Origin: Emiliania huxleyi CCMP1516
Lineage: Eukaryota; Haptophyta; Isochrysidales; Noelaerhabdaceae
Reading direction: 5' to 3'
Assembly (NCBI RefSeq): GCF_000372725.1
Contig: NW_005198965.1
Span: forward strand, 2,682-66,681
DNA: 64,000 bases
The translations under genes and the position numbers were made by a program. Each line of letters starts with the position of its first letter. Positions within the stretch are counted from its first letter, which is position 1. Shown here in pieces: positions 9,227-18,768 of the stretch. The notes under the pieces are model-generated. The model ran no database searches and was not told the DNA's origin. It saw only the letters and a program-made list of their open reading frames with translations.

Positions 9227-10627
9227 ATGCTTCTGTTCACTTTCTACACCCTGCTGCGAGCGGGCGTCGCCCCGCCGCGCTCGCTAGATCGCTTCGTCGT
9301 GGCCGCCGCCGGCGTGCGGATGGCCGCGCCGCCGCCGGAGCCGCCGCGCGACTCCTTGAGCATGGAGCGCGAGGCGTTGGCGAGGCGAGCGGCCGAGGTG
9401 GCCGACGCCGTCCGGGAGGGCGGCCCGGCCGCGGCAGCGCGGAGCCTGGCCTCGCGCGTGGTGGGTGGCGTCACGGTGGACGGCGCGCTCGAGGCGCTCG
9501 AGCGCGCGCGGCAGGAGGCTGGCGGTCAAACCGGCAACGAGGCGGCCGAGGCGGCGGCGGCGGTGGCGGCCGCATCGCCAGAGTCGGTCGCGCTGGCGGA
9601 CGAGCTTCCGGACTCGTTCGAGGACTCGGTGGAGCGTGCGGTGGCCTCGCTCGCGCGCGCGGTCGACGGCGGCGCGACGCGCCTCGTCGTCGAGTTCGAC
9701 ACGTCGGCCGGCGACGAGACGTACACGCTGCTCTCGCGCACGATGCAGCTGGCGCGGCCGATGCTGCCGAAGCTGGCGGCGGCGCTGGCGCTCGAGCCGG
9801 CCGAGGCGGACGCCGACGCCGACGCCGACGCCGCCGACCCGCCCGCCGCGGGCTTGCAGCTTCTCGTGCCTGACGAGGGGACCGCCGCGATGGTGCGGAT
9901 GCAGTGGGAGCTGCCGCGGGGAACTGTCGTCGGGTCGATGGGGCGGGTGTCGCTGGCGGTGGGGGCAAGCGCGCTGGTGCTCGTCGCCCCGGGCGCGACC
10001 GAGGTGGCCACTGTCCAGCGGCTGCTGCGCGAGGTTGAGGAGGGGGCCGCGGGCGCGCCAGCGGCGGTGTCTGGAGCCCGAGGCTCGAGCCCTGCAGCCT
10101 GAAGCCTCGAGGGCTCTGTAGGCCTCCCGGTGCTGATGCTCAACCCGAAGCTGGTCGACATGCAGTCGACCGGCTACGGGCTGGTGGGGCGCGAGCTGCG
10201 CTCGCTCGTCGCGGACACGTTCGAGGTCATTCTGCCCCAAGCGCCCCTGCGCGGCGGCGGCGTGGCTCCGGTCCTTTCATTCGGACCCTTGCTGAACAGG
10301 TGGCCTTCTGCCTCAAGACGCTGCTCGGCGGCGCGCTCTACCGCTCGTACCCCAACGATTGGGCCGTGTGGCGCGAGGACGCCGGCGCAGCCAACGGGCC
10401 CGCGCTTGCTCGAGCCCTTCCCGGAATGTTCTCTCGGACCGCCCTCTCGACCTCCTCCGGCCCTCCCCGGTAGGTACGCCGCCGCCTACTCGGGCCCGCG
10501 CCGGCCGGCGCCCGACGACATCGACGGGCTCCTCTTCCCCGAAAGCGAGGAGTCGCCCGGCGGCGGAGGCGGGGCGTCCTTCCTGGACGGCTTTGCAAAG
10601 TTCGTCAAGGGGTTCCAGGCGATGTGA
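9227..10627 (+). CDS. DUF1995 family protein, plastid-type
   Basis: Exon 1 (9227-10052) opens with a hydrophobic leader, MLLFTFYTLLRAGVAPPR, followed by the family's LPDSFEDSVERAVASLA region. Exon 2 (10122-10225) carries LMLNPKLVDMQSTGYGLVG. Exon 3 (from 10300) carries FCLKTLLGGALYRSYPNDW and VWRED. A last exon (from about 10474) ends DGFAKFVKGFQAM. DUF1995 proteins are mostly plastid proteins; some land-plant members help assemble photosystems. Intron 1 (10053-10121) needs a GC donor. Intron 2 (10226-10299) is GT-AG. The third intron is placed around 10402-10473 with less certainty. Another in-frame start at 9158 would hide the leader, so 9227 is preferred. Confidence 0.75.
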
Positions 10628-10890
10628 GCGCCCTTGGCGGGCACCGGGCTCGGCGGGGGGCGCGGCCCGCGGCGTCGACGGAGGGACTTGTGAATGTGGG
10701 CGACACGTGATGTCGCGGGCGAGGTAGCATGCCCTGGTCTGTTAACATCAACACGCAGCCACGACTCTTTGCCCTCTTCGCGCCGAAATATGCACATCCA
10801 AGACGGCGTGCGCCCACCCTTGGAGCACACCTTAAGAAAGACAGAAAACAGACAACCCAAGGGAGGGATGGGAGGAGAGTACTAACACGA

Positions 10891-10900
10891 GGAATTCTTT
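10891..10900 (+). promoter_or_regulatory. GGAATTCTTT motif upstream of the HTTM-like gene
   Basis: One of several GAATTCTTT/AAATTCTTT words placed 20-80 bases before start codons in this window (also 28081, 44821, 51795 and 56104). This one is about 73 bases before the ATG at 10973. It is a candidate core promoter or initiator element, by inference from position only. Confidence 0.35.
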
Positions 10901-10972
10901 TTGCCGCGTCAGCCACTGCTCTTGGCGCCGCTAGGCCGCTCCGCTAGCCTCGTTATTGACTCGCCACCCTTC

Positions 10973-12300
10973 ATGCACGCTCACGCCTCGTGGTACGCGC
11001 TCCAGCTGTCAGCAGTGCTGCTGTGGTGGGCCTTGATCAAGAGGATGACCGGCAAACATCTCTACTCGCTCTGCTCCTCGAGCGTCATCACCCGTCCGTC
11101 GTGGCTTTCGCGAGAAGCTCTCACTCTCCTCGTCTCGCACAAACGCCAAATCTTCCTCGCGCTTCCGGCGGCTCTGGCGGCCGGCGCGTTCGCAGGCCAG
11201 CACGCGCTGGTTCGTCTGCTCGTTGCGCTGGTCGTCTCGCTTTATCACCTGTCCGAGAGCAGCCACACGAACCGGCACGGCGAGTATCCGGTGCTGTACA
11301 CGGCGTGGGCAATGGTCCTGCCGGCCAGCTTCGCGCACGCTGCGAGCATGGGCGTCGCCATTCACTTTGTCCTCTCCTGCGGCATCGCAAAGTGCATGGT
11401 CGGCGGGCCGCGCGCTTGGGTGTTTGGCGGAACGATGCGAACCTATTTGGAGGTGTATGGCCAGTCAACGTCGAGCAAGCCGCTCGTGCGCGGCCTGAAC
11501 AGGTTGCTGGCGCGCCGCGCGAGCACGATGATCGGTGCCAGCACGCTCCTCCTCGAGTGCGTCGCAGTGCCACTCACGCTTCTGCTGCCGGGTGCACGCT
11601 TCCTGCTCGGCGCGCCGCCGCCCCGCCCCCGATGCATGCCCCTCTCTTGCCGTCAGAAGAGTGCGCGCGTCCGGACAGGCGTGTGGGGGATGGTCGGGCT
11701 CCACGTCGGGATCGCGCTCGCCATGTCGCTCAACGTCGGGCTGGTCTTCCCGACGACTCTGCCGACGTGCAAGTCTCATCTCGGCCAACCTCCTGCCACC
11801 TTCGATGCGTTAGGTCTTCCTGACGACGCTGCCGACGTACGTGCACGGCTTCTCCTGCGACGCGCGCGTCGGGTCGGCCGAGTGGCGTGCCTCGCCGCGC
11901 GCGGCACAAGCGCGGAAGGTCCTCGGTTTGATGCGTGGAGGGATGGGCTCGAAGGTGGCTCGCCGCCGCGGTGGCGCTGCTGCCGAGTGCGCTGGCGGTG
12001 GCGCGAGGGCGGCAGCTCGCCGAGGACTGGCCGTGCACGCCGTGCTCGCTCTTCATGTGGTCCGGCGCACAGGCGCGCAGCCTTGAATGACTCCTTTCAC
12101 GCTTAGCTGCTGGTGGTGAGCTGTCACTTGCCCGGCCGAAAGTATGAGCCACTACCACCTGTTGTTGTCACGTGCAGGCGGAGAGGATCGCACGGCTCAC
12201 GATGACGGGCCGGACGCGCCTCGTCCTCGCCACGCGGGAGGCGGCGCAGCAGGACCTCGTCGGGACTCGTGTCCTACACCACGGCGGCGCGGGCGCCTAG
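10973..12300 (+). CDS. HTTM-like polytopic membrane protein
   Basis: Exon 1 encodes several hydrophobic helices and the stretch SLYHLSESSHTNRHGEYPV, then CGIAKCMVGGPRAWVFGGTM and LLECVAVPLTLLLPGARF. These resemble horizontally transferred transmembrane (HTTM) / gamma-carboxylase-like proteins. Intron 1 (11744-11813, 70 nt) starts GTCTTCC and the next exon starts with a 24/27 copy of the same sequence. Exon 2 carries TYVHGFSCDARVGSAEW. A further exon near 11956-12073 encodes a helix and EDWPCTPCSLFMWSGAQ. A GC-AG intron to 12177 then leads to AERIARLTMTGRTRLVL, with a stop at 12298-12300. The sequence at 12430-12804 may be an alternative or extended 3' exon. The exact intron between exons 2 and 3 is not resolved. 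Confidence 0.55.
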
Positions 12301-12429
12301 ATGCGACCCACATCTAGATGCCCGAGGGCCGACCCACATCTCCCCATACCTCGGAGCCCAGATGCGTAGCACGCGTGTCTTCCGACTGGCACTCTAGAGG
12401 ACACGTATTCAGCTGAGCCTCTTCGAGCC

Positions 12430-12804
12430 GGTATCTACCATGGCGCAGGCTCGGGCGCCTTTGGAGCGAAGGACGCGCCCGCCGGCCACGCCGTGCACGA
12501 CTCGATCCTGCGTGCCACCGGCTTCACGCTGCTCCACGACAACCTCGTGGACGCCTTCGACCTGCCGGCAGACGCTGCTCGCGTAGCCGACGGCGGCGCG
12601 GCGCCCGCGGCGAAAGACGCGGCCGCTCGAGAGGCGGCGGAGCTGGAGATGATGCGGCGGCTGCTGATGCGGCTGGAGCGGTGGCTTGCGCGCGAGCGTA
12701 GGCTCCTCGAGGCGTCGAGCGCGAGGCCGCTCGAGCGGGCGTATTTTGTATTGTTGGATGGCGACAAGACGAGAGTCGCAAAGGTCCTGGCCGACGCCGC
12801 GTGA
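12430..12804 (+). CDS. Unrecognised exon fragment, possibly 3' exon of the preceding gene
   Basis: The frame reads YHGAGSGAFGAKDAPAGHA, RATGFTLLHDNLVDAFDLP, an amphipathic Glu/Arg-rich helix, then RAYFVLLDGDKTRVAKVL and a stop at 12804. No ATG lies at its start, so it is an exon. Its first bases resemble the end of the previous gene's exon near 12270-12300 (TACCAC/TGGCG...GGGCGCCT). That is the same duplication pattern seen at other introns here, so 12270-12430 may be an intron. The product is not recognised. Confidence 0.3.
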   Translation, partial: GIYHGAGSGAFGAKDAPAGHAVHDSILRATGFTLLHDNLVDAFDLPADAARVADGGAAPAAKDAAAREAAELEMMRRLLMRLERWLARERRLLEASSARPLERAYFVLLDGDKTRVAKVLADAA

Positions 12805-12899
12805 GCGAGAGCGAGGGGGGAGAGGGCGGTAGTGTGAGAGCGACGCCCGACGCGAAGAGCGGAGTTGAAGAGAGAGGCGTTTGTGAAGAAAATGGTTGC

Positions 12900-12965
12900 G
12901 CAAACCTTGGAGCACTTGGAGTGCGGTCATTAACCTCACATCCAGGGCCGGGGAGCTCAGAAGCG
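12900..12965. repeat. Dispersed repeat (CTTGGAGCACTTGG...CAGGGCCGGGGAG), copy A
   Basis: Shares TTGGAGCACTTGG, GTCATT..CCTCACA and CAGGGCCGGGGAG, in the same order, with 16925-17017. Both lie a few hundred bases upstream of genes. The rest of 12805-13252 shows no gene. Confidence 0.5.
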
Positions 12966-13252
12966 CACCCAGCGGGCCGGATGATCGGTGTCGGGTTACG
13001 GGCAAGAGAGCCCTAGCCCCGGGGGTGCGCGTTCGCAGGGAAAGGGCCGTAAAGTAAACACGGGTCTCCGAGAGGGCTCCGTGTACCGGGTTTCCCCTTA
13101 ACTGCAGAACGCCCCCTCTAAACCTGAAACAAACATCGGGCGTGTCAACCGTCGCCATTGTCGAAGTTTTCGAACGGACAAAAACGTCGGCTTGTCGTTC
13201 GGGACTGCGGTCCCACCGCTCCAACGCCAAGCGCTGTCCCGGAGGTTGCTGC

Positions 13253-14539
13253 ATGAACACGCCCCCAGGAACCACCGCCGCCGCCGTCGCGGTGGTCGAT
13301 GCCAAACCGGCTCCCCTGAAACGCAGCTCCTCCTCATGGTGGTCGCCGGAAGAGGATGAGGAGCTCCGTCGTCTCGTCGAGGTGCATGGCGCCCACCATT
13401 GGTCGACGATCGCCTCTCAGCTGCCAGGCCGGATTGGCAAGCAGTGCCGCGAGCGGTGGGCCAATCACCTCTGCCCCGGCGTCAGAAAGGCCGAATGGAC
13501 CGAAGAGGAGGATCGGCTGATCTTCGAGGGCGTCTCAGAGCTGGGGCACAAGTGGAGCGAGATTGCGAAACGAGTCCCAGGCCGTACCGACAACGCCATC
13601 AAGAACCGATTCAACTCGCGTCAGCGGAAGGAGAAGCGGAGAGAGCTCCGAGAGGCTGCGGGTAAGCCATGCCTGAAGCGACGCAAATCGGGCGAGCGCG
13701 GCGAGGAGATGGCGAGGGAGACCGGGGAGGCAGCCAGCGAGCCAGAGGCCGAAGGCTCGCCTCCCTCGAGGCAGCTGCAGGGTGCGCAGCGCCGACGGAT
13801 CATAACACTGGCGAAGCAGCTCGCGGAGCACGGCGCCAGCGCATCCGCCAGCACCGCCTCGCCCTCCTCGTCCGGCGACGAGGACGTGCAGGACCGCCTC
13901 ATCCTCCGGCTCATGGACGAGACGATGGCGTTTGGCGAGGTGCCGGCCGAGTCGCCGCCAAAGAAGGGACCGGCGGCGGCGCAACTTCGCGCGCTCGACC
14001 TCGAGCGCGATCTCGCGGACCTGATCGTAGCACCAGAGGCCGCCGCCGACTCTCCAACCACAGGGCGGCGCGGGGGGAACGCGAGAGAGAGGCGGCGGCT
14101 CGAGATTGACGCCCACGGCCTCGGCGCCGCTGGCGGAGGCGCACAGCGGCGCCCCCTCAGGCCTACGGCGAGAGGGGCGGCTAGTGTCGACGGCGCATCC
14201 CGGTCTCGCCGGGTAGCCGCCAATCGTTGTCGCGATAGCGCATGCGGGGCGGCCGCGAAAGGCCCAGCCAAGCCCGGCCTGTCCCTGCATATCGACGTCC
14301 CCAAGATCGAGGACGCGTCGCCCAGCTGCAGCCCAAACCTCACGGGTGAAGTGATGCTTGTGGACGGCTGCGCCGTGCCCATCACGCCGCCGCTCTCGGC
14401 GGGCTATTTGTCGCAGGCCTCGTCGGACTGGCTAGCCACCTACTCATCCGAGCTGCCGACGCACGAGAGCTCGGAGCCGCCGCCGACGCCGCTCTGCTCG
14501 GCGCTGATTGACACCTTTATACCGCCGCCCGCAAGTTGA
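13253..14539 (+). CDS. R2R3-type Myb transcription factor
   Basis: A 428-residue intronless frame. Two Myb repeats lie at about residues 22-125. The first has W-W-SPEEDEELRRLV and HWSTIASQLPGR. The second has AEWTEEEDRLIFEG and HKWSEIAKRVPGRTDNAIK, followed by a basic RFNSRQRKEKRREL. The spaced tryptophans and the GRTDNAIKN signature of repeat 3 are present. This family binds DNA as a transcriptional regulator in the nucleus. The C-terminal two thirds are low-complexity and acidic/serine-rich, with no further domain seen. Codons before the ATG at 13253 are open back to 13142 but hold no earlier ATG. Confidence 0.9.
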   Translation: MNTPPGTTAAAVAVVDAKPAPLKRSSSSWWSPEEDEELRRLVEVHGAHHWSTIASQLPGRIGKQCRERWANHLCPGVRKAEWTEEEDRLIFEGVSELGHKWSEIAKRVPGRTDNAIKNRFNSRQRKEKRRELREAAGKPCLKRRKSGERGEEMARETGEAASEPEAEGSPPSRQLQGAQRRRIITLAKQLAEHGASASASTASPSSSGDEDVQDRLILRLMDETMAFGEVPAESPPKKGPAAAQLRALDLERDLADLIVAPEAAADSPTTGRRGGNARERRRLEIDAHGLGAAGGGAQRRPLRPTARGAASVDGASRSRRVAANRCRDSACGAAAKGPAKPGLSLHIDVPKIEDASPSCSPNLTGEVMLVDGCAVPITPPLSAGYLSQASSDWLATYSSELPTHESSEPPPTPLCSALIDTFIPPPAS

Positions 14540-15297
14540 GACGGCGATACGGGGGATCCGCTCTCTGGCGCGTGTGGGCCGTGCAAAAGTCTTGTTGATA
14601 GCGGCCATGCGTCTGCAAGAGACGGCGCAGCACCGGATGTTGCCGGTGCCATGTTGACTTCGAGAACGATTTCCTGGGCAGCGCCCGCATGTGTGCATAT
14701 CACCCTGCAGCGTGTCACGGCGGCGGCGGGGGACACCGAGTCCGCAGCGGAGCCCGCCACGGCGCCTAACGCCGCGCCCCCCGCGGCGCGGGCCCCGGCC
14801 GCAGCCGTGCAGGCCGCGGCCCCTCCCGCGGCTGCAGCCGCACCGGCTGCGGCCGCGGGCCCGTCAAATGCGACGACGGCCGCCATTAGCGCCCTCCTCG
14901 CCCAGCGCATTGCTTAGTGGTGCGCTCGCCTCCCTCCTGCGCGACGCTCATTCGAGCGCGTTGTCTGACTTGGCGCGCGCGCAGCGCGCGAAGAGGTGTG
15001 AAGAGGGGGAGGGTCGTGTCCGGTGTGAAGGGTAACCCACGAGGGTATCAGCCTATCCTCTAGGGGCCCAATGCGGGTCCTCTCAAGAGGGTATCAGGGT
15101 ATAGCCCTGGGGTATGATCTGGCAACGATGATACTATACCAAGCTGAAGTACCGAATCCTGGCTGGGACTCCGGAGGCGTCGTTCGAGGCCTGACACATT
15201 TTTCAGCTAGACAGCGCGCTGTACCCAGCCGTGCGCGAGTTGTGTCCACTGCTCTGATTGACACCCGGCTAAGCCTTGAAGGACACCGAAGAGTTCC
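14540..15297. other. Intergenic region
   Basis: Contains an Ala-rich open stretch (14651-14917) that looks like compositional bias. At 15040-15110 there are repeats of GAGGGTATCAG and related words. No gene is supported. Confidence 0.4.
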
Positions 15298-16777
15298 ATG
15301 TGGGAGCAGCTCGCACGCACTTCGGCGGGCACGCTGATCGCGTACAAGCTCGCCACGGGTGGCCTCAAGCGCGGCTCGCTGCAGAGGGACGGGGCGGCGG
15401 CCGCCTTTGTCGTCGGTCTGCTCTCCTTCAGCTGCTCAATACGGTGCGGCGTCACGCTGCTGTTCTTCTACAAGAGCGGCTCGATGCTCACGCGGGTGGG
15501 CGCCGACGTGAAGCGAAAGGTGGAGGAGGGCTACGCCGCCGAGGGTCAGCGCGGCGCTGCCCAAGTGCTCGCCTGCAGCGCGGTCGGCGTGGCGGCAGCC
15601 GTCCTGAGGCGCGCTCTCGTCGGTCCCGACGCGCCGCTCGACTTCTCCGACCTCGCCTCCGCTGGCAACCGCCTCACACTCGCGTGCGTCTGTCTGCTCC
15701 GCCTGCTGCGCTGTAGGAACCTTCCACGAACCTGGCTCGGAGTCTACCCTCGTAGGTACGTCTCGTTCTTCGCCTGCTGCGCCGGCGACACGTGGGCGAG
15801 CGAGCTCGGGGTCCTCTCCGCCTCGCCGCCGCGCATCATCACGCAGCCGTGGAGGACGGCCCCGGCGGGCACCAACGGCGGCGTCTCAGTGCTCGGCGCG
15901 CGATTCTAGATGCCGAGTCCATGCCTGTGGTGTTCTGGCGGGCAGCTCGAGGCGATGTCACTCCTCAGCTCTCGTCAACCGCGCAGGGTTGCGATGCACG
16001 ATCCTGACACCACTTGCCGCGTACTCGCAGGCACGCTCGCCAGCGCCGCCGGCGGAGCATGCACGGGCGCCTGTAGACGCGGAATACGAGTCGCTGCACA
16101 CACCGGAGTCGTAGCAAGGACTCGAGCCCGACACGTGCTCGTCTGCAATCCAACTTTTTCGCGCGCCCAGAGACTGTACCGCCGCCAGGGCCATTCCCAC
16201 CAGCCCTTGCGGTCCCTCCGCCAGGCATCGGAGCCTGCCACGCCGCCTGCCTGCTCCCGCCCTCGGGCCGCGAGGTGTTCGGCTCGGGTCGGCCTGGCGT
16301 CCAGCTCATTGGCCCAGCTCCGGACTTGCCGGGTGTGTGTGGACAGGCGCTCGGCCTGGTCTGGGCCGGGCTGGTGGGCGGCGTGGGCGGCTCTCTGCTC
16401 GACTCGCTGCTGGGCGCGACCGTGCAGGCAACCTACTACGACGAGGCGAGCCGCATGGTGGTCGGGCGGCCCACACCCAAGGTGGCGCCCACTCTCGCCT
16501 CACTCTCCTCACGCTCCCCACTCTCCTCCCTCTCCTGGCTGCCATCTCTTCACTCCCTCGCTCTGCCTCTGCCCCTCCCCACTCCCTCTCCATCTCGACT
16601 CGGACCGGCTCGCTCCGCCGCGGACGACTGCCTCTCCCCCGCTGCGCCAAGGCGCGACGTGTGGCGGGGCTGCCGCTCCTCTCCAACGAGATGGTCAACT
16701 TTGTCTCGACCGCCGCCGCCGCCGTCGCCGCCGCCTCCGCGCCGCGGCTGCTGCTCGGCTGGCTCGCGCCGGCGTAG
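15298..16777 (+). CDS. TMEM19 / DUF92 family membrane protein
   Basis: Exon 1 (15298-about 15713) encodes KLATGGLKRGSLQRDGAAAA and FFYKSGSMLTRVG. A 45-nt intron (gtagga..cgtag) precedes CCAGDTWASELGVLS and APAGTNGGVS. After a longer intron (about 15889-16268) comes WAGLVGGVGGSLLDSLLGA. A low-complexity intron then leads to GLPLLSNEMVNFVSTA and the stop at 16775-16777. The GDTWASELG, TNGGV and LLSN..VNF..S motifs are those of DUF92/TMEM19. The family is an integral membrane protein related to phytyl-phosphate-kinase-type and dolichol-kinase-type proteins; its substrate here is unknown. The 45-nt intron does not break the frame, so reading through it is also possible. Confidence 0.75.
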
Positions 16778-16924
16778 CCGGAGGCCGGAGGCCGCGGTCA
16801 GAGTCAGGGGAGCGGCGCACTCTCGCAGTCGCGCGCTCGGCGGACGACAGGCGAGGAGGGAGGAGCGGCGGGAGGACTCATATATTTCTCATACTCTAGG
16901 ATTTTGTGTACATTAGACATCTCA

Positions 16925-17017
16925 CAATTGGTCTTGGAGCACTTGGTCTTGGAGTGGCGAGTGCAGACTGCAGTCATTTGCCTCACACCCTTCTGCCTTC
17001 ACCCAGGGCCGGGGAGT
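16925..17017. repeat. Dispersed repeat (CTTGGAGCACTTGG...CAGGGCCGGGGAG), copy B
   Basis: Matches 12900-12965 in order and spacing, with an insertion. It sits just upstream of the hydroxylase-like gene. Nothing else was seen in 16778-17212. Confidence 0.45.
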
Positions 17018-17212
17018 AGCACACACTCAGAGTAATCAGTATGTCAGTATTCAATGCGACGCAGAGCCCCCGGAGTATGTGTTTGCCTCGCTGAGCTTCA
17101 CCCAGCGGCCGACCGGGGCACGAGAGCCCCCACTTTTTATGAACGAAACGCGGGGCCAGGCGGCGGGCGGCGCTGGTCAAATGCGGCGCCTTCAAGGGGG
17201 GACAACGACAAC

Positions 17213-18469
17213 ATGGCAAGCGCGTTGACGCTGCTCGTCGCGCGCGCCTGTGTGGGCGCGCCCTCCGAGGACGCGCCGCCGCATGGGGTCCAGCCACTCT
17301 TCGCGGTCGCCCCGCATTCGCAACCGGACGACGCATCAAGCCGTGCGGGGCGCAGTGCAGGCGGGCTCCCCGGCCTCGGCGACAGGGACAGCCTTGGGGA
17401 GGTTCGGCCTCCCCGGCTCGCCGCCGTACCCTCGCCAAGCCTGCCGCCGCCCTCGCCGCCGCCCGTGCCGCCGCCGCCCGTGCCGCCGCCGCCCACACCG
17501 CCGCCGCCTGCGGCGTATGGCCGCATGCTCTCCGAGTTCAATGCAGACGGCAGAGACATGCAGCTCTTTGATCTGATGGAGGGGGCGGAGCGCGGGCGCC
17601 ACCTCCTTAAATATGAGGCAAAGAAGAGCAACGAGAGCACCCTCGGGCTATGCGAATTCCCTTCGAGCAACCGGTACGGTGAGTATGTGAACTACAAGGA
17701 GTGCTTCGATCCTGCTCAACAGGACCGTGGCCGCACCGCTGAGGGCGTGCCCATGGGGCAGGTGGAGCCCTGGATTACTCCTTCCATCGACAACGCGGTC
17801 CTGCTCGCCAACGATCCTGGGATATGGTCGGTGCGTAACTTCCTCAGCCTAGCCGAGGCCGACAAGATGCTCGCGCTCGTCAGTAAGTACGGCAAAGAGC
17901 TTGGCTTTTACGGGCCCTGCAAGCACGAGCACAACCACCGCGCGACTACGCACGCACACCCTTCGGAGGGCAAGGCCTGCTTCAAGATCTCCAGCACAAA
18001 TGTCTGCGAAGGGCCATACGATCTCTCCGCCTGTGAAGCCGAAACCCACGCCGCAGACGGGGCCTTCATTGAGAGCATCATCAGCAGGTTCGGGTCCATG
18101 TGGCCTTTCGATGTCGCTCCGGGGCCCTACGCGAAGTTCCAGCTCTCCCTGGGCGACACCCCACCAGTCGATCTGCATGTCGACGCAGAAAAGACGATCT
18201 CCTTTGTTCTCTACCTGACGGATGGAGGCGCAGCCATGCTATTCCCCCACGCCAATGTAACCGTCACCCCAGAGAAGGGCACCGCACACACCTGGCTGAA
18301 CTCCTACAAGGATGGCACTCGCAACCCTATGGCCGACCACGCTGTTCAAGCGCACCCATTGTCCGCCGGTGAGAGATTGGTCATGCTCTTCGAAGTCTGC
18401 ACGCCTCCGCAAGACATATTGGCCGCTGCATCGTGGTCGACGTGCAGCTCAGTCGGTCTGGGACGCTAG
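17213..18469 (+). CDS. Prolyl-4-hydroxylase-like 2-oxoglutarate/Fe(II) dioxygenase
   Basis: A 418-residue intronless frame. After a short leader (MASALTLLVARACVG) comes a proline-rich stretch (PPPSPPPVPPPPVPPPP, about residues 80-102), then a double-stranded beta-helix region. VRNFLSLAEADKML opens it. LHVDAEKTISFVLYLTDGG holds the metal-binding His322-x-Asp324. ADHAVQAHPLSAGERLVML supplies a distal His near 376 and a basic residue at 388, where the family usually has Lys; here it is Arg. Prolyl 4-hydroxylases modify secreted or wall proteins in the ER/Golgi, and the leader agrees with that. An upstream in-frame ATG at 17054 would bury the leader. Confidence 0.75.
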   Translation: MASALTLLVARACVGAPSEDAPPHGVQPLFAVAPHSQPDDASSRAGRSAGGLPGLGDRDSLGEVRPPRLAAVPSPSLPPPSPPPVPPPPVPPPPTPPPPAAYGRMLSEFNADGRDMQLFDLMEGAERGRHLLKYEAKKSNESTLGLCEFPSSNRYGEYVNYKECFDPAQQDRGRTAEGVPMGQVEPWITPSIDNAVLLANDPGIWSVRNFLSLAEADKMLALVSKYGKELGFYGPCKHEHNHRATTHAHPSEGKACFKISSTNVCEGPYDLSACEAETHAADGAFIESIISRFGSMWPFDVAPGPYAKFQLSLGDTPPVDLHVDAEKTISFVLYLTDGGAAMLFPHANVTVTPEKGTAHTWLNSYKDGTRNPMADHAVQAHPLSAGERLVMLFEVCTPPQDILAAASWSTCSSVGLGR

Positions 18470-18628
18470 GCAGGTCCGAGCTCGGCTGATTGGTTTCGCG
18501 TTTACGCACCAATGGGAAGGTGGCATAGACGTTGCCCTTCTGGATTTGGGGCGCACGCTCGCGTTCGGGGACTACACATGACGCTCACCCCGCGGGTACG
18601 ACCCGCTCAGTGTTATTAGTGCCAGTAA

Positions 18629-18715
18629 GAAAAGAAAACAGACAGCCCAAGGGAGGGATGGGAGGACGGCACGCCGCCACCACACAGGGATTTTAAGGAG
18701 AGGGGTGTGGTGCTA
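18629..18715. repeat. Dispersed GGCACGCCGCCACCACACAGGG element, copy 1
   Basis: Related copies lie at 27545-27745 (as an inverted pair), 44663-44765 and partly 10842-10880. They share CAAGGGAGGGATGGGAGGA, GGCACGCCGCCACCACACAG and GGAGAGGGGTGTGGTG. Three of the copies lie within about 130-220 bases of a gene start. Confidence 0.7.
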
Positions 18716-18768
18716 GCCGTCGCGGGATTTTAGGGAAAAATTTCTTTTATGGACCGTCCCCACGGGCC

